The notes under the pieces: model-generated
What the model was told of the DNA's origin: nothing
What the model saw: the letters and a program-made list of their open reading frames with translations, nothing else
Database searches by the model: none
NCBI GenBank assembly: GCA_963070105.1
Contig: OY718808.1
Location: 2,840,238 to 2,904,237 of the forward strand
Origin: Litomosoides sigmodontis
Lineage: Eukaryota; Nematoda; Chromadorea; Rhabditida; Onchocercidae
Direction: 5' to 3'
DNA: 64,000 bases
Shown: positions 1 to 12,789 of the stretch, in pieces
How positions within the stretch are numbered: the stretch's first letter is position 1
Layout of the letters: the number at the start of each line of letters is the position of its first letter
Translations under genes and position numbers: made by a program

Positions 1-126
1 TCTTTGTTAAGCTTAAAATTGTGTTCCCTCATTTTAGACTATTTTTTGCTATTATTTTTAATTTTAATGAAATTTTTCGTTTTATACTAGATTTCGCCTT
101 TGATACATCAACAAATGGAATGCTGA

Positions 127-181
127 AAGAGAGAGCGAGAGAGAGAGCGAGAGAGAGCGAGAGAGAGAGAGAGAGAGAGAG
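127..181. repeat. (GA)n microsatellite
   Basis: Imperfect GA dinucleotide tract with regularly spaced GC interruptions in its first half, then pure GA to the end. Confidence 0.9.
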
Positions 182-1660
182 TTAAACAAAAAGTAGAAGA
201 ATGGAAATTTGCAATGTAATATTTTGCTACTACTTACCGGTTTTTCCACTTGTTCTTTTTCTCAACGAAGAAAAAAACTGCAATGAAAACTTCAAACTGC
301 AATTTTTCCTTCTCTAATTTGGACTTTCATTTTTATTTATTTCATAAATAACACTAACTGAACAATGAAATGACAAATGAAGTGATTTTTTTCCTGCTTT
401 TGTTGAAATGTTAGAGAAAATATTGATGGAAATTTTTGTTTTTAGTAAATTTTGCATTTGTCATCTTGAACATTGATAACTAATTATTATCATTAGTTGA
501 CATGTTCGACATTCATAGCCTACTTTTGCTAGTTATCATTTTGAACATTTTGTTAATTAACTATTGCTATCAATTGTCAGTTGTAATCATGCTATAGCAT
601 TTGTGTATAATTTGAAAAGGTTAATGAAAGCTAACAATTATTTTTTTTGGTCCAATAGCTATTTCAGGTTTCTGAAAGTGTGTAACCTCCCTTGCATTTC
701 GTCCTATGACTCGTTGGGAAATTTATTTCGATGTTTTTAATGGCATGTGAAGTGGTAATTTCCGCAGTTCGAATAGGAAATATGTTTTCGTGAATTATTA
801 TTATTTTCCTTTTTTTTTTTTTTTTTTTTTTTGAAAGCAACAGTTTTTTTTTGATATTGGAACTGAGCATTGATTATTCATTTAAAACAACACTTAAATG
901 AAATTTTGTTAAATTTAATTTTCTCTCTCTTAGACATTGAATTAATAAATAATTATTCCAAATTTTAATTTACACTTAAATTTGATAAAAGTATGTTATT
1001 ACGTTTATCATTGTAATTTTATAGGAATACTAAAGTAATACATATTTGATTAGCATAATCGTAACGAGTAGGGCTTATTGTCGTAATACAAATCCCATCC
1101 CTAAATGGTTACCTTCATTGACCCAAGGAACTGGACAGTATATTTCTTCAGCTTATAAGTATCTGTTTATAAGTGTACTCATTTATAAGTATCTAGTGTG
1201 TTTTTTTTCCTGTACGATTCGTATAATTATGTGCTTTTTTTTTTTTAAATTAAAAATTCACATTAAGAAAGGTAGGCGTAGAATGGACAGTGAGTTGCTC
1301 AGCGTACCTGTGATAGCAGGACAGCACGCAATAGCAACTAATTAGAAAGCATTAGCCTAAGCAGCTGTTCTTAGTACAACGGTGTATGTGTGCAGTAGGG
1401 AAATACACGTAGTAAACGTAGACGTAGGACAGTGCACAGGACACGTAGTACGTATACACGTAGTAATCTTATGCAGATGATCAATGTTATACCTAAGTAA
1501 CGGGTTCTTCTGATACGGTTAATTCTAATCATTAAAAGTTATGCAAATCAATAACGTCAATAAAAAAAGGTAGCACTATAGTATAGATATGATGGAAATA
1601 GATATACGCATATACCTAAATATTTACGTACGTGCTAACAATAGCTGTAGTACAAGTACT

Positions 1661-1662
<2 letters not shown>

Positions 1663-1697
<35 letters not shown>
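1663..1697. repeat. (TA)n microsatellite
   Basis: Uninterrupted TA dinucleotide run of about 17 units. Confidence 0.9.
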
Positions 1698-1699
<2 letters not shown>

Positions 1700-3025
1700 C
1701 ATTAATTTAAAACATAAATTCGAAATTATTTTTTTCTTTAATAATGATTAATGAACGACTACGCTTACTGTTAAACAGTGGTTTGACTTCAATTTAAAAC
1801 AAAAGAAAGGGAAAAGAAAACATCGATCAATGGAAGAGTGCTTGAAATGCATTCTTTGAAGTATTATGCAAATTTTTGACGAAGGAATAGCATGATAGCA
1901 GTAAATGGATTTTTCTTCTCATCTAAGCAATTAATATTTCCAATAGGTAATTTTTAAGTTAAGAAGTGTTCTTTTCTGTGGAAAATACTTCCGCCTTTTA
2001 ATGGACGACATATGTATATTTGCGTCACAACTTTAACACAATACAAATAAAATTTTGAGGGAGTGGTGCAAATTTAACAATTTAATTTTGTCTCCTTTTT
2101 TTTTTGAAATTAGTGGAAAATTTCAACTATTTTTTTTCAAATTGCAACAACAAGCTCGTCTTTGTGCTATACTTTCAAAATCGCGAATTTTATTTTATTT
2201 TGCCTTTTCCCCACATTACTTTAAATATCTCTTCTAAGAAAAAAAAGAATGAGTAAGAATTAATGCCAGAAATTAGTATAAAAGTTCGACAGGCCTTTCT
2301 TTCCCTCATTCAACAGATTTATTTAACTATATCACAGCAATACTGTCATAGTTACAAACGATTAATTAGCGGTGTAGAGGAGATATTATGTGTTGCAATG
2401 AGTAAGCAATAATTTAGTGCTGCTACAGCAAGCCGTTGTTACTAATGAAGTACCTAGCAACCGCATTTGCATAATCGTGATGATGGTCATCATTGTCCCA
2501 TTGTCCCATGTGCAGGATAATTTGCTAATTGTTATGCTGGAACGAGAATAACTGAAATGAACAATTTCATAACTTATGTCTGTGAAACTTTGCTATATTG
2601 CATTTTTTTTTTTAAATAAATATTCAAATTTTTAACCGCTAACACTAATTGCTTGTAATTGTCAGAAATATGAATGATGATAGTCTGTTTGAAATTGTTG
2701 CAAATAGCATGAAATTATTTACAACAACAAAAAATAGTAATTAATAAATAGCAATGATAACGATAATAGTAATCATAATAATTCCATTTATACATTTCAT
2801 AAATGAAGAAATGTAATTTTTGTAAATTAAAAAATAAAAACAATTAAAAGTGGTGTAATTAATTTAGAACAAAAGAATAAAAGATCATTTTTTTTAAAGT
2901 GCTTATTTTTTTTTACAACTGCCGAAATAATGGTGAACAGTTTAATCCTCGGCACACATCAATCACCTATCTTCTCCTCCACTCTCATCCCATTAATAGG
3001 ATCAATGGGATATTATCAGTCAAGA

Positions 3026-3127
3026 TGTGTGTGTACGTGCGTGTACATGTGTGTGTGTGTGTGTGTGTTTATGTGCATGTACGTGTATGTGTACGTGTGT
3101 ATGTGTATGTGTGTATCTGTGTGCATG
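3026..3127. repeat. Imperfect (TG)n tract
   Basis: TG/TA/CG-interspersed alternating purine-pyrimidine tract of about 100 bases, directly followed by a pyrimidine-only stretch. Both + frames through it stay open only because of the repeat (Cys/Val/Tyr/Met runs), so those frames are not called as genes. Confidence 0.85.
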
Positions 3128-3159
3128 TACGGGATGAAATCCAACAGTGACTCATACCT

Positions 3160-3560
3160 TTTCTATTATTCTTTTCCTCTCCCCCCCACCCCACCCCTCC
3201 TTTTCCTCGTCCTCTCAGGTGCCTGACTTTCCCTTCCGTTCTTTTTCACTCCTTCATTTTCATTATTTTTTTTTTTTGTTTGTCACCTCTTATTTTCTTT
3301 TTCCTTTCATTTCCTTTCTCTTTTTTTTTCCTTTTTATTTGTTTAATTTTTTGTCTTCATCTCCCTTCAATTCTAAATACAATTTCACAATCATTTCTCG
3401 TACTCTTCTCCTCCTTCCCTCTCTTCACTTCCCTCTACCTATGCAACCTTTCTCTTCTCCCTCTCCTTTCCATACAGATAACCTACCTTCCTTTTCTTTT
3501 GTTCTTTCTTAAAATTAATTTCTTCTTTTTTCTTTCTTCCCTCTTCCTCTCATCGATTTC
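3160..3560. repeat. Polypyrimidine-rich tract
   Basis: About 400 bases dominated by C and T on the + strand, including a C-rich patch near 3180-3200 and many TTTCC and CTCTTC blocks. Overlapping open frames (Phe/Leu/Ser/Pro-rich) come from this composition and are not genes. Its function is unknown. Confidence 0.7.
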
Positions 3561-3750
3561 CTCCACTTTCATGATACTATTATTAACATTTAGTCCTCTA
3601 ACATTTTACTTTCAGCACAATCTTCTAGCATTTTTCATTTTTAATTTCGTTTTGAGATATTTCAATTTGAATTTAAATCATACAATTCTCGGCGAATTTA
3701 TTATGCCTTCGTATTTTTTTGACAAAATTTCTTTTTGCATATTAAATTAT

Positions 3751-3752
<2 letters not shown>

Positions 3753-3828
<76 letters not shown>
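3753..3828. repeat. (AT)n microsatellite, 76 bases
   Basis: Pure alternating AT run of about 38 units; self-complementary and able to extrude a cruciform. Confidence 0.95.
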
Positions 3829-3830
<2 letters not shown>

Positions 3831-6800
3831 TATAGTTTAATTGTTTAGTATTTTTCATTTTTGTAATTTTCACTGCAAAAAGATCAACGGATGAGTGATA
3901 ACTGCTCTGCTGCACTTTATTATCATTTATATGAAAAATTTTACGCATTTAAAATTTTACTTTGAATTTATTGTTGAAATGATTTCGTCATTTTCATTGT
4001 CCCATTCTTTCTTTCTTTCTAAATATCTCTGATAATTTTACCATTGCTCTTGACGTGACGTTATAAAATTCTAGAGCGTTTACTTTATTTTTCCTTTTCC
4101 GGTTTTTTGTGAGTTTAGCATATTGGAGAAAATCATGTAAAACGTAAATTTTCTTTTGTGTAAATTTTTTTTAAATATAATTTAGATGATTTAAATGATT
4201 GAAATGAGAGCTAAATGAGTTGAAGGATGGCTTCTCTTGCACCTGCTTGTTGCTCTTTCCTTCACTCTTTCTCTTTCATTTCTATGATTTAAGTCAATCA
4301 ATTGAATAGATTGATTAATTAATGGAGGAATTTGAAAATTTCAAAATTGTCAATAATCTTTCTATTACGTGTGAAAATTATGTGCTTGCTAGTTTGATTT
4401 TTTCCATGGAAATTATTAAATGTTTTTTTTTCCTCAAAATATTACAATTTATTGGTTCATTAGTGATCATCAAAAAACGTCCAAATTTTATCTTACTACA
4501 GCTATTTCCTTCAACTGCAATATTTAAATTTTCAAGTGAATTTTATGATTTTAGGTACATTGAATCATGTTTCTAGGAATGCATGAGACTCATTTCTGTC
4601 TTTTTTTTACTAATTTCAATTTCCTTTTTTTTCCTTTTTTGCTTTTCCTATTCGTATAATACGATTACACAATTAAGTAATTAAATAAGAACACAGTAAT
4701 TAAATATAATAATATGTTCGCGGTGGAACTGGTTCATTGATTGTTTTTTTTTCGTTTAAATAATGGAGAACTTTAAATATTTATTGCATTTAACATGTGA
4801 GTGCTAGTAATTCTAAAGCTTAAATTTGATGCAACAGAAACAGGAAGTGAATTTGTCATCAGTTATTCAATGATTTCATTATAATCACATCTTCACATTT
4901 AATTCAATGTGTAATTCATTCCCATTTCACTGTTTGTTTCTCTCTCTCTCTCTTTCTTTCTCTCTCTCTCCATCTCTCTCTAGATTCCCCTTTCCCTCAT
5001 CCCTCGATGCCTCGTAGCCTGTTGCAATCCTCTTCCCTCCAGAACTGTTTATCTGTTCATATCCTGTTTATTCGTTCATGTTGTTTTTTTGTTTTCTTTC
5101 TCATTCATTTCATATCTGTTTAGTGAAATTTTTTTTCTCATTCAAATTACTCATACGCTTTTTAAAAATATGTTTTCAAATTCCGGTTGAAAAATTTGGC
5201 AGTAAATTTTTTTTTGAATTTATCATTATTATTATTATTATCATCATCATCACCATCACTCTCACTCATTTATTTATATGTGCTAATGGTTTATCATTTA
5301 TCATCACATATTTTTAAGTATGCAAATGCAAGTAATATTTTTTTTGTGAGAAATAATTTTAAATCGTTTATTTTTAATTTAATTAATGTTTTTGTACAGG
5401 TTCTTTTCTTTTTCTTTTTTTTTGTTTGTTTTTTCTTTCATCCAATTAGTATTTTGTGCTTTCGTTTCATCATTCCGATCAATTCCAATCAGCTGTTGAG
5501 TTGCTCTTTTCCTCTTTTATCTATCTATCATTTTTAGCTTATTGAAAATTCCCGCATGATTTGTTTATATTATTAATACATATATAATATGCAAATATTG
5601 TTGGTGCTAAAATTAATTTAATCTCTCTCAAAAAAAAAAGAAAAATGTTTAGCTATTCCAGAAATTACGTTTTGATTTATTTTTTTTTTAAAAATATTAT
5701 GAGTTATTAAAATGTCGCAACCATCCATATGGGAATTTTTTGTTGCTAAATTTTTCTTTTTGTTAAATTAAAATTGATGTTTTACAAATACTCTCTTCAT
5801 TTCATTCGTTCTTTTTTTTTCATTTTTTTCCTCAACAATCCTTTTGTGTGTTATTTGTAAAGAGAATCCCGTGAAATTTCATCAAATTTCCATTCTTTCC
5901 ATTTATTCCCTCCTCTCTCTCTCTCCCTCTCTCTTTCGCTCTCTCTTTCAACAAATTTCCTTAAATTTTCGTCCATAATCGAGGGAAGTCTTCGTTTTCA
6001 TATCAAACATTTAATTTCCAAAGATTTAATGCATTTTCATTACTAGTATTTTCCCATAATTCACTGACCTAATTATACTTTATTGGAAGTTCTAGGATGT
6101 TGACAATTGATAATTGCATGAACTTGCTATTTGTAGAAGAATATTTCAGCTCGTATTCTTCTTATTATTGCTACCATCACTGATTATTCCTATAATTGAT
6201 AATTATTATCGATTAATTATTATGTTTTAATGATTTGTAATTAAATTCATTACTGCTATCAAAACTCATCATTTACACGATAATACTGGGATTTTTGCTG
6301 GATTTTTTATTATTAATATTTAAATCGATGTTTTTTTTTTCATTATTAATATTTAAAAATTGTTTGCAATCACAAGATGATATTTGAATGTGAATCCGGA
6401 TGTTTTTTTTTAATTATAACTTTCATTTAATTATAAATTTCATTTTTTTTCATTCATTATTGATCTAATCAATTTGATTTCATTTCTGTTTCTTTTTCTT
6501 CTTCGTTCATCGAAAATTAAAATCTTTCTAATAATGTAAGGTTTTTAGTATCCTTCTGATTTATTCAAGCATTTAAATGGTTTACTTTATCTCTACTATA
6601 ATATTTCAATTCTGTGCCTAGAAATGTTCCTATTTAATGGCAGACATATTAGTGATAACAATAATAAATAGTTAAATTCACTCTTTTTTTATCGGTCAAA
6701 TGATCGATTAATTTTTCAGTTCAATTTGAATATTCAGTTAGTAAGATATTTATGGGAAAAATTATTAGCATTTGTAGCTTCAGTGATGTACCTACCCATT

Positions 6801-8613
6801 TGTGCACTCTTCTAATTTTTATTTCCTTTTCTTTTTCCTCTTTCTTTCTCCCTAAATTTAATCAATTATTGCTGTTAAAATATTACGATGAAAGTTAAAA
6901 TAAATATTCTTTCAAATTTGTTATCATTTCATTCATTACTGTTAATTATGAAATAATAACAAATTTCAAATTTGTTTCAAATTTCAAAAGACAAATTTTT
7001 TCATTTTTAAAAACAAGCAAAGAAGAAAGAGAGAAATAACTGGAATGCGATTTATGTGTGATTATTACTCATTTCAATTTAACTTGCTGCAATTTCATTT
7101 CCTCATTACTTCATTACTAAACAAAATGATGATAATCCTGGAAAATGCAAAGTTTTGTTTTATTTCTGCGACAGTAAATCACAAGAGCACACATAGAGTA
7201 AGATGATGCATTGATCGGTCGGTGAGAAAGGGGGAGAGAGAGAGAGAGAGAAGGAGAGAGAGGAGATAAGAAAGTGATTTATTCAAATATTTATGAATTC
7301 AATAAAAAAAAAGTTAAGGGAGTTCTGTCTGCTGTGCAAACAACTCTTTTTTCCAACTCATTTCAACATTGTCTGCTATCATCTATTTTGTACAATTTTA
7401 AACTAGTTAATTTTAAATTTAAACATATAATTTATTGTTTTTTTTGACGTGAATATCCGATATGTAAATATAGTAAGTAGTTAGTTTAATGAAAATAAAA
7501 TAAATGGAAATTTAGCTAATGGAAAAGAAACATTTAGGAAATATTAGATAAATGTAGTCCAAACAATGCTAATATTATATTTTCAATGATATGTACTGAT
7601 TCTTTTTAGAAAGCATGGTAGTAAAAATATGCTAATTTAAGTGTAGTCCATTAGTAACTGCAGCTTTCATCATTTTCTTTTATTATTATCCAGTACAGAA
7701 AGGAGTAAAAAGTAGAAAAATAGAAGTTGTAAGTTCAAAATCATTCCATTGCTCAAATTATCGAAGAAAAATAAAGACGATTTATTTTAATTCGTTTCAA
7801 TCCATTACTTCACTTTCCTCTTTTTTTTTCTTTTTCTAACGAGTTAGACAATAACAATTTCGTTAGATTGCATATCTTTTTTATTTCTTCGTTTCATTCC
7901 TCCTCTTATGTAACCATTTATTTATTTTTTTCTCCTTCCTTTCCTTTAAATCACCTAAAATTTTTATATTTAAAAAATTCAAATAGAAGTTAACATAAAT
8001 GCTAGTTCTTTTAAGAAATAATCCTTGAAAATCTATTCTTTCAAGTGATATGATAGTTTTATTTACAAAAAAAAGAATTAAAAAACAAACGGAAACAATA
8101 AAAAAGAGAAAAATTTGTAGGGAAGTTTTCTTCTTCATTACCAAACTTCTCTCCTGTATTATTTTGAGGTCAATTTGAAATTTTTTTAAATGATATAATC
8201 AAGTATTTTAACTCTTTCCCTCCCTCTCTCTCTCTCTCAAACTTGTTTACAACAGTTACATTAAATGTATACATGTAATCCATTATCACATTCCATTTCA
8301 TCTCTATCATTACCTTATTGATCGCAGAGAATGTTAGATTGCAAGAAAAAGAAAGTTAAATTTTAGAGGTATAAAGCAATACGAAACAAAATACCAATGA
8401 ATCATTTATTCATTCATTGACTAATGAATTCGCTGGCAAAAGCTATTGATAGAAAAAATGTTGTTCGTTTTTTTTTTGTTTTTGCTTCTCTCTGTCTCTC
8501 TCCTTCTTCCTCTCTCTATGTTTAGTGGTGTTAAAAATGAAATGAAAAGTGAAATGAAAATTATTAAAATAGAGTGAAAAGTGAGGTGAAAATTATTAAA
8601 AAATACCAATTTT

Positions 8614-9524
8614 TCGAAATTAAAGATAAAACCCTTATCGGCTGGTTTTTAACCTTTAAAAAAAACAATTGCTTGTTTTTCTAAACATTTTTCTTTTTCT
8701 TGCATTGATACATTTGAACATCTTGGAGCACTCGTGCTCTCTTTCTCTCTCCCTCTCTCACTGTCATCATCTTTGTTTAATTCCAACACACAGTTAAGAA
8801 TTGGTTTATTTTTTCCAATAAGAATCATGAATTACTTTAAAAAAATGATGCATTATTCATTTATTTTTCTATTCATTTATTTTTTTATTTAATTTATTTG
8901 TGTATTTATTTATTTGTTGAACGACATCCATCGCAATAAATTTTTCATCGTTGCTTTCATTTATGACGGAAACTACTAGTATTGTTTATTTGTAACGCTT
9001 GTCCTTAATTCATTAAGGTTATTAATTTCTGACGAAACAAATATATTTCAGCTTATAATGAGAAATAAAGATGTATCGTCCTAATTTTCTTCTTGCAGCA
9101 TTTCAAAACCTTTTCCTTTCTTTGCAGTCAAGTAATTACTTAATTAGCAATTGATAAATTACACTAAATTGAGTGCTTAATTAGCATTTAACATCTAGAA
9201 ATTCATTTACAGTGTCACATACAGTAACTTTGATTACACATCCTCAACTAGCGCCTGGCTTTTTGCCCCATTTACCCTGTAATTTATTTGTGGCAGTAAT
9301 GCGCAAATGCTGACTTATTTGTAATATTCATTCCTCTCAGCTTGTTCTTGCCTATCAGCGAGCGTACTGTAATGATCTCTAGCAGTTGTATCGTAGTGAT
9401 CTCAATTAACTGTACGAAGTAATTCAGTTAATTAAATCACAACAAGCGAAGAGAAGAGTTTCTGCTGCAGATGCTTTGTTCGGATTAGTGGATATTTTTT
9501 TTGACATTTCTCCAATCGTCGAAT

Positions 9525-9568
<44 letters not shown>

Positions 9569-10424
9569 GTAATTCAGACGAACTAACTAGCGATAAACAA
9601 AACAGTAAAGCCTAACTACCCCATATGCATATCTACCTACATATACATTGAGTCGCAAAAATTTCAGGTAATAGAAATGCTAGAAGCTTTTAATTAACTT
9701 GTTTTTTTGCTGTTCAATAATTACAAATTTTAAATTTATCATTTAATGCATAAATTTTGGTGAAATTTAAATTATAAGAGGGAAATAATCATTTATTTCG
9801 GTTATTTTTAGAAGAGATGGATAGTTTTGTTTTTGCAAAACACTGCACAATTTCGCTCGTCACTTTCCTAAAAGCACCAAACATTCATTCTAATTAACTT
9901 TATCTTTCGTTTCGAAACCGTCCGTGAAGCACTCAACTCAATTGCTTTGCTTCCTTATCAGCGAGAGGAATGAAATTCGCTGTGTGCTTGAAAAGAACAG
10001 TGAAAAACAATTGGGATTAACTAATTGATGAGAGGCGAGAAATAACATGGGAAATTATTTTAATTCAATTCCTTCTTCACTTAAGTAATTGAGTAGCTCG
10101 TGATTGAAGTCTGTTTCCCCTCAGAAAATTCTAACAATTTCTGTAGAAACTTCTAGTTTTGTTTTACTTTTAAAAAGTTACACAATATATCGTTTTTCAA
10201 ACACTTAGATACAGATAGACACACACGTAAACGTACACGTACACTTACACTGCATGTGTGTGGTGTATATATACATACATAAAAAAGCTTTCTTATATAA
10301 TGGAAAATTCTTTCGCAAAATACTTCTTGATGTAATTTACACTGTTTCAGTGTAAGTTTATATTCCTACCGTCATAAATGATTAATTAGCTAGAAATTGG
10401 CTATGGAGCATTATTCAAGTAATA
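8614..10424. repeat. 1.8 kb duplicated non-coding segment, copy A
   Basis: This segment matches 29127-30949 in the same orientation at a near-constant offset of about 20.5 kb. The middle (about 8800-10105) is nearly identical to its partner: by eye I count about a dozen single-base differences plus length changes in a CT tract. The outer parts (8614-8800 and about 10115-10420) are clearly homologous but much more diverged. The copy ends exactly where a tetranucleotide array begins. No open frame is conserved between copies, so it is called non-coding. No terminal inverted repeats or target-site duplication were seen; it could be a segmental duplication or a dispersed repeat family. Confidence 0.92.
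9529..9564. repeat. (CT)n tract inside duplication copy A
   Basis: CT run that differs in length from the matching run at about 30055-30087 in the partner copy. Confidence 0.85.
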
Positions 10425-10558
10425 ATGTATGTATGTATGTATGTATGTATGTATGTATGTATGTATGTATGTATGTATGTATGTATGTATGTATGTATGT
10501 ATGTATGTATGTATGTATGTATGTATGTATGTATGTATGTATGTATGTATGTATGTAT

Positions 10559-10560
<2 letters not shown>
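10425..10560. repeat. (ATGT)34 microsatellite
   Basis: Thirty-four uninterrupted ATGT units starting exactly at the boundary of duplication copy A. The Met-Tyr-Val-Cys frame through it is an artefact of the repeat. Confidence 0.97.
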
Positions 10561-10606
<46 letters not shown>

Positions 10607-10655
10607 ATTATTATTAATTATTATCATTATTATTGTTATCATCATCGTCATCATC
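10561..10655. repeat. (ATT)n then degenerate ATC/ATT tract
   Basis: A short ATT array (about 13 units) follows the ATGT array, then decays into mixed ATT/ATC/GTC triplets. Copy B of the duplication has an ATT array with a similar degenerate tail in the same place, but no ATGT array. Confidence 0.9.
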
Positions 10656-12789
10656 ATTTGTTTCCACTTAAGCATTTGATTAATCGTAACAATTAGAATG
10701 AAAATGTGGCTTACATGAAGTGAGGAAATTGTAGATGAAGGCAATCAAATCTCACGTTTCTCTCCTCTCCGTTCATCAGTTAATTGTTTACATAAATAAT
10801 TTAAATACAAAAACATAAGTATCCGTGTATGATAATTTAGCGGTACATATGTACATATAATTTCCGTGATAAATCTACCATTTCGTAATTAGTGCTATTA
10901 TACGAGCAGAAGTGATAATAATGGTATACGAGTGGTAGTAGTAGTAACTTTCTCATAGGTTGTCATACAGATTGTGAATTTCGTTACTGTCATTATTTGC
11001 TAACCTTTATGCTTTTGTTTTTATTTCACAGTGAGTATTTCAATCTTTCTGTCTGTCTGTGTGTGTATGTGTGTGTGTGTGTGTGAAGATCTTCAAACAG
11101 ACATGGGAAATGAGTGAGAGAGAAATGATTTACAGTTGCATAAATTAGTAAATAAAAAATTTGAGCGGCGGAAATTTAGGAGATGAGAGAGAGAGAGAAA
11201 TGGTTTGAAGTTGTTTTTAATTATTAAGTTTTTGATAACACACATTATATTCATATGACACTGATAGGTAAGATATTCATTGCGTTCAGGAATTTCATTA
11301 AATTCTTGTATGTTTGTGTTGATTTAAAAATTCTAATTAGCACTTCTTATTTGATTTTATTTTGACATGAGTGATTTTTCCTTCTTTTTTTTTCGTTTTA
11401 AACTATTTGAATGACAATAGCAGTTAGATGTATGTATTGATGAAGCATATGTTGCAGATTCTTTTTTTTTTATGTTGAAAATTTCAAACAACTGTGAAAG
11501 AAGGAAGGTACCGTTTTCTAGAGGTTCATTTATGTACTGTACAGTAAGAGAGAGAGAGAAAATAGCACATTCCATTCTTCTTCCTCTCATTCATTGTTTA
11601 AAAATTAGAAGTATTGATTTTTTTGTTAACGAAATGAAGCAAAATTTTCTCACTGATCTTTGATTATGCTAAAAAATTCGAGTATTTCGATTTTTCGGAA
11701 TTTTTTCAAACTCTTTTCTTCCTTTCTTCTGTCTTTTTTTTGATTGTAATTTAAAATTTTTATCTATCTGTTTTTTAAATTATAATTCAACAGAATGAAT
11801 TTATAGCAAACATGAATTCAATGCTTTTTGTTTTTTTGCAAAAACTTTTTGCGCTCATTTTCTTGAGTTGAGCCTTTTGATTGAAAAATTAAAATTTAAG
11901 CAAACAAAGAAAATTTTAGATGCAAATATGGACTGCTAATCTATATGTTAATGATTAGCATACGAGCTGTTAGATATTAAGCCTTATTTATATATTTGGT
12001 AAAGCACAGGGATAGGCAATTTTAATTTTAATGTAACAGTAGTAGCACTAGTAATAGATGGAATTTAGTACAGGCCATAAAAGTTCGTTAAGAATTAGAA
12101 TAAAATGTTGGGATTCTTTCCATCATATATGTCACGAGTGGTAATAATTGAAATTAAAAATGCACTCACTGAAACGGTTACTCACCTTTTTTTTCCACCC
12201 TAATCAATTCATCTATGCTTAATGCAAACTGCCATTTATCATTCACTGCTCTTCCTTATTATTTTCCTTACCAATAAAGAAATTGATGAAATTTTAACAT
12301 CATCCCAGGTGCATAAGACGATCACTTGTTGTACTGATGTCATTTGCTTTCAATTCACTCTTTATTTCATTTTCCATTGTAAATTTATTGTGAATTTTAT
12401 TTGAAATGCTTTAGCATGAATTATATTAAACTAGAAACAGTCGTTATATTACAATGTATTTTTCGGAATCAAATGCAATTAATGATCATTTTATGTATGT
12501 GTGTATGTATGTATGTGTGTGTCTGTGTGTGTATGTGTGTGTCTGTGTGTATGTATGTGTATGTGTGTGTGTATAGCCGTTCAGTTTCACGTATATGCAT
12601 AATTATTTCAAATTATGCCACATTTTTCATTAATTTTGTTAAACGAATGGGAAAAAATGAAATAAATTAACACTAAACGTTACTGTCTTACTTAATCTGT
12701 AGATTTTTTTTTCTTCCATACAATTACTAATTTGAAATCTTTTTTGAAACAATAGGAAAACAGTACGAGCAGAATATATATATATGTAA
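10656..12789. other. Gene-free stretch upstream of the Ig gene
   Basis: No gene recognised. It contains short TG and GA tracts (about 11050-11085 and 11180-11197), a TG/TA tract at 12493-12574 and poly-T runs. A possible 5' untranslated acceptor for the Ig gene (GAGCAG followed by AATATA) lies just before 12770; it is weak. Confidence 0.5.
12493..12574. repeat. (TG)n/(TATG)n tract
   Basis: Imperfect alternating TG and TATG repeat of about 80 bases, some 215 bases upstream of the Ig gene start codon. Confidence 0.85.

Larger units (their letters stand above)
1..8613. other. Gene-free AT-rich stretch
   Basis: I find no coding region here that I can support. The open frames are short, low in complexity and lack plausible splice partners. 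The + strand is markedly T-rich, with many poly-T runs. It holds simple repeats: GA at 127-181, TA at 1663-1697, TG at 3026-3127, a pyrimidine tract at about 3160-3560, TA at 3753-3828, CT at about 4940-4982, ATT/ATC at about 5222-5262, CT at about 5910-5950, GA at about 7230-7263 and CT at about 8218-8240. It could be intergenic, or a long 5' intron of a gene outside the window. Confidence 0.6.

Noticed and set aside
3147..3753. Two overlapping Phe/Leu/Ser-rich frames
   Set aside because: Follow from the polypyrimidine composition; no motif, no splice context.
10397..10696. Met-Tyr-Val-Cys repeat frame
   Set aside because: Produced by the (ATGT)34 array.
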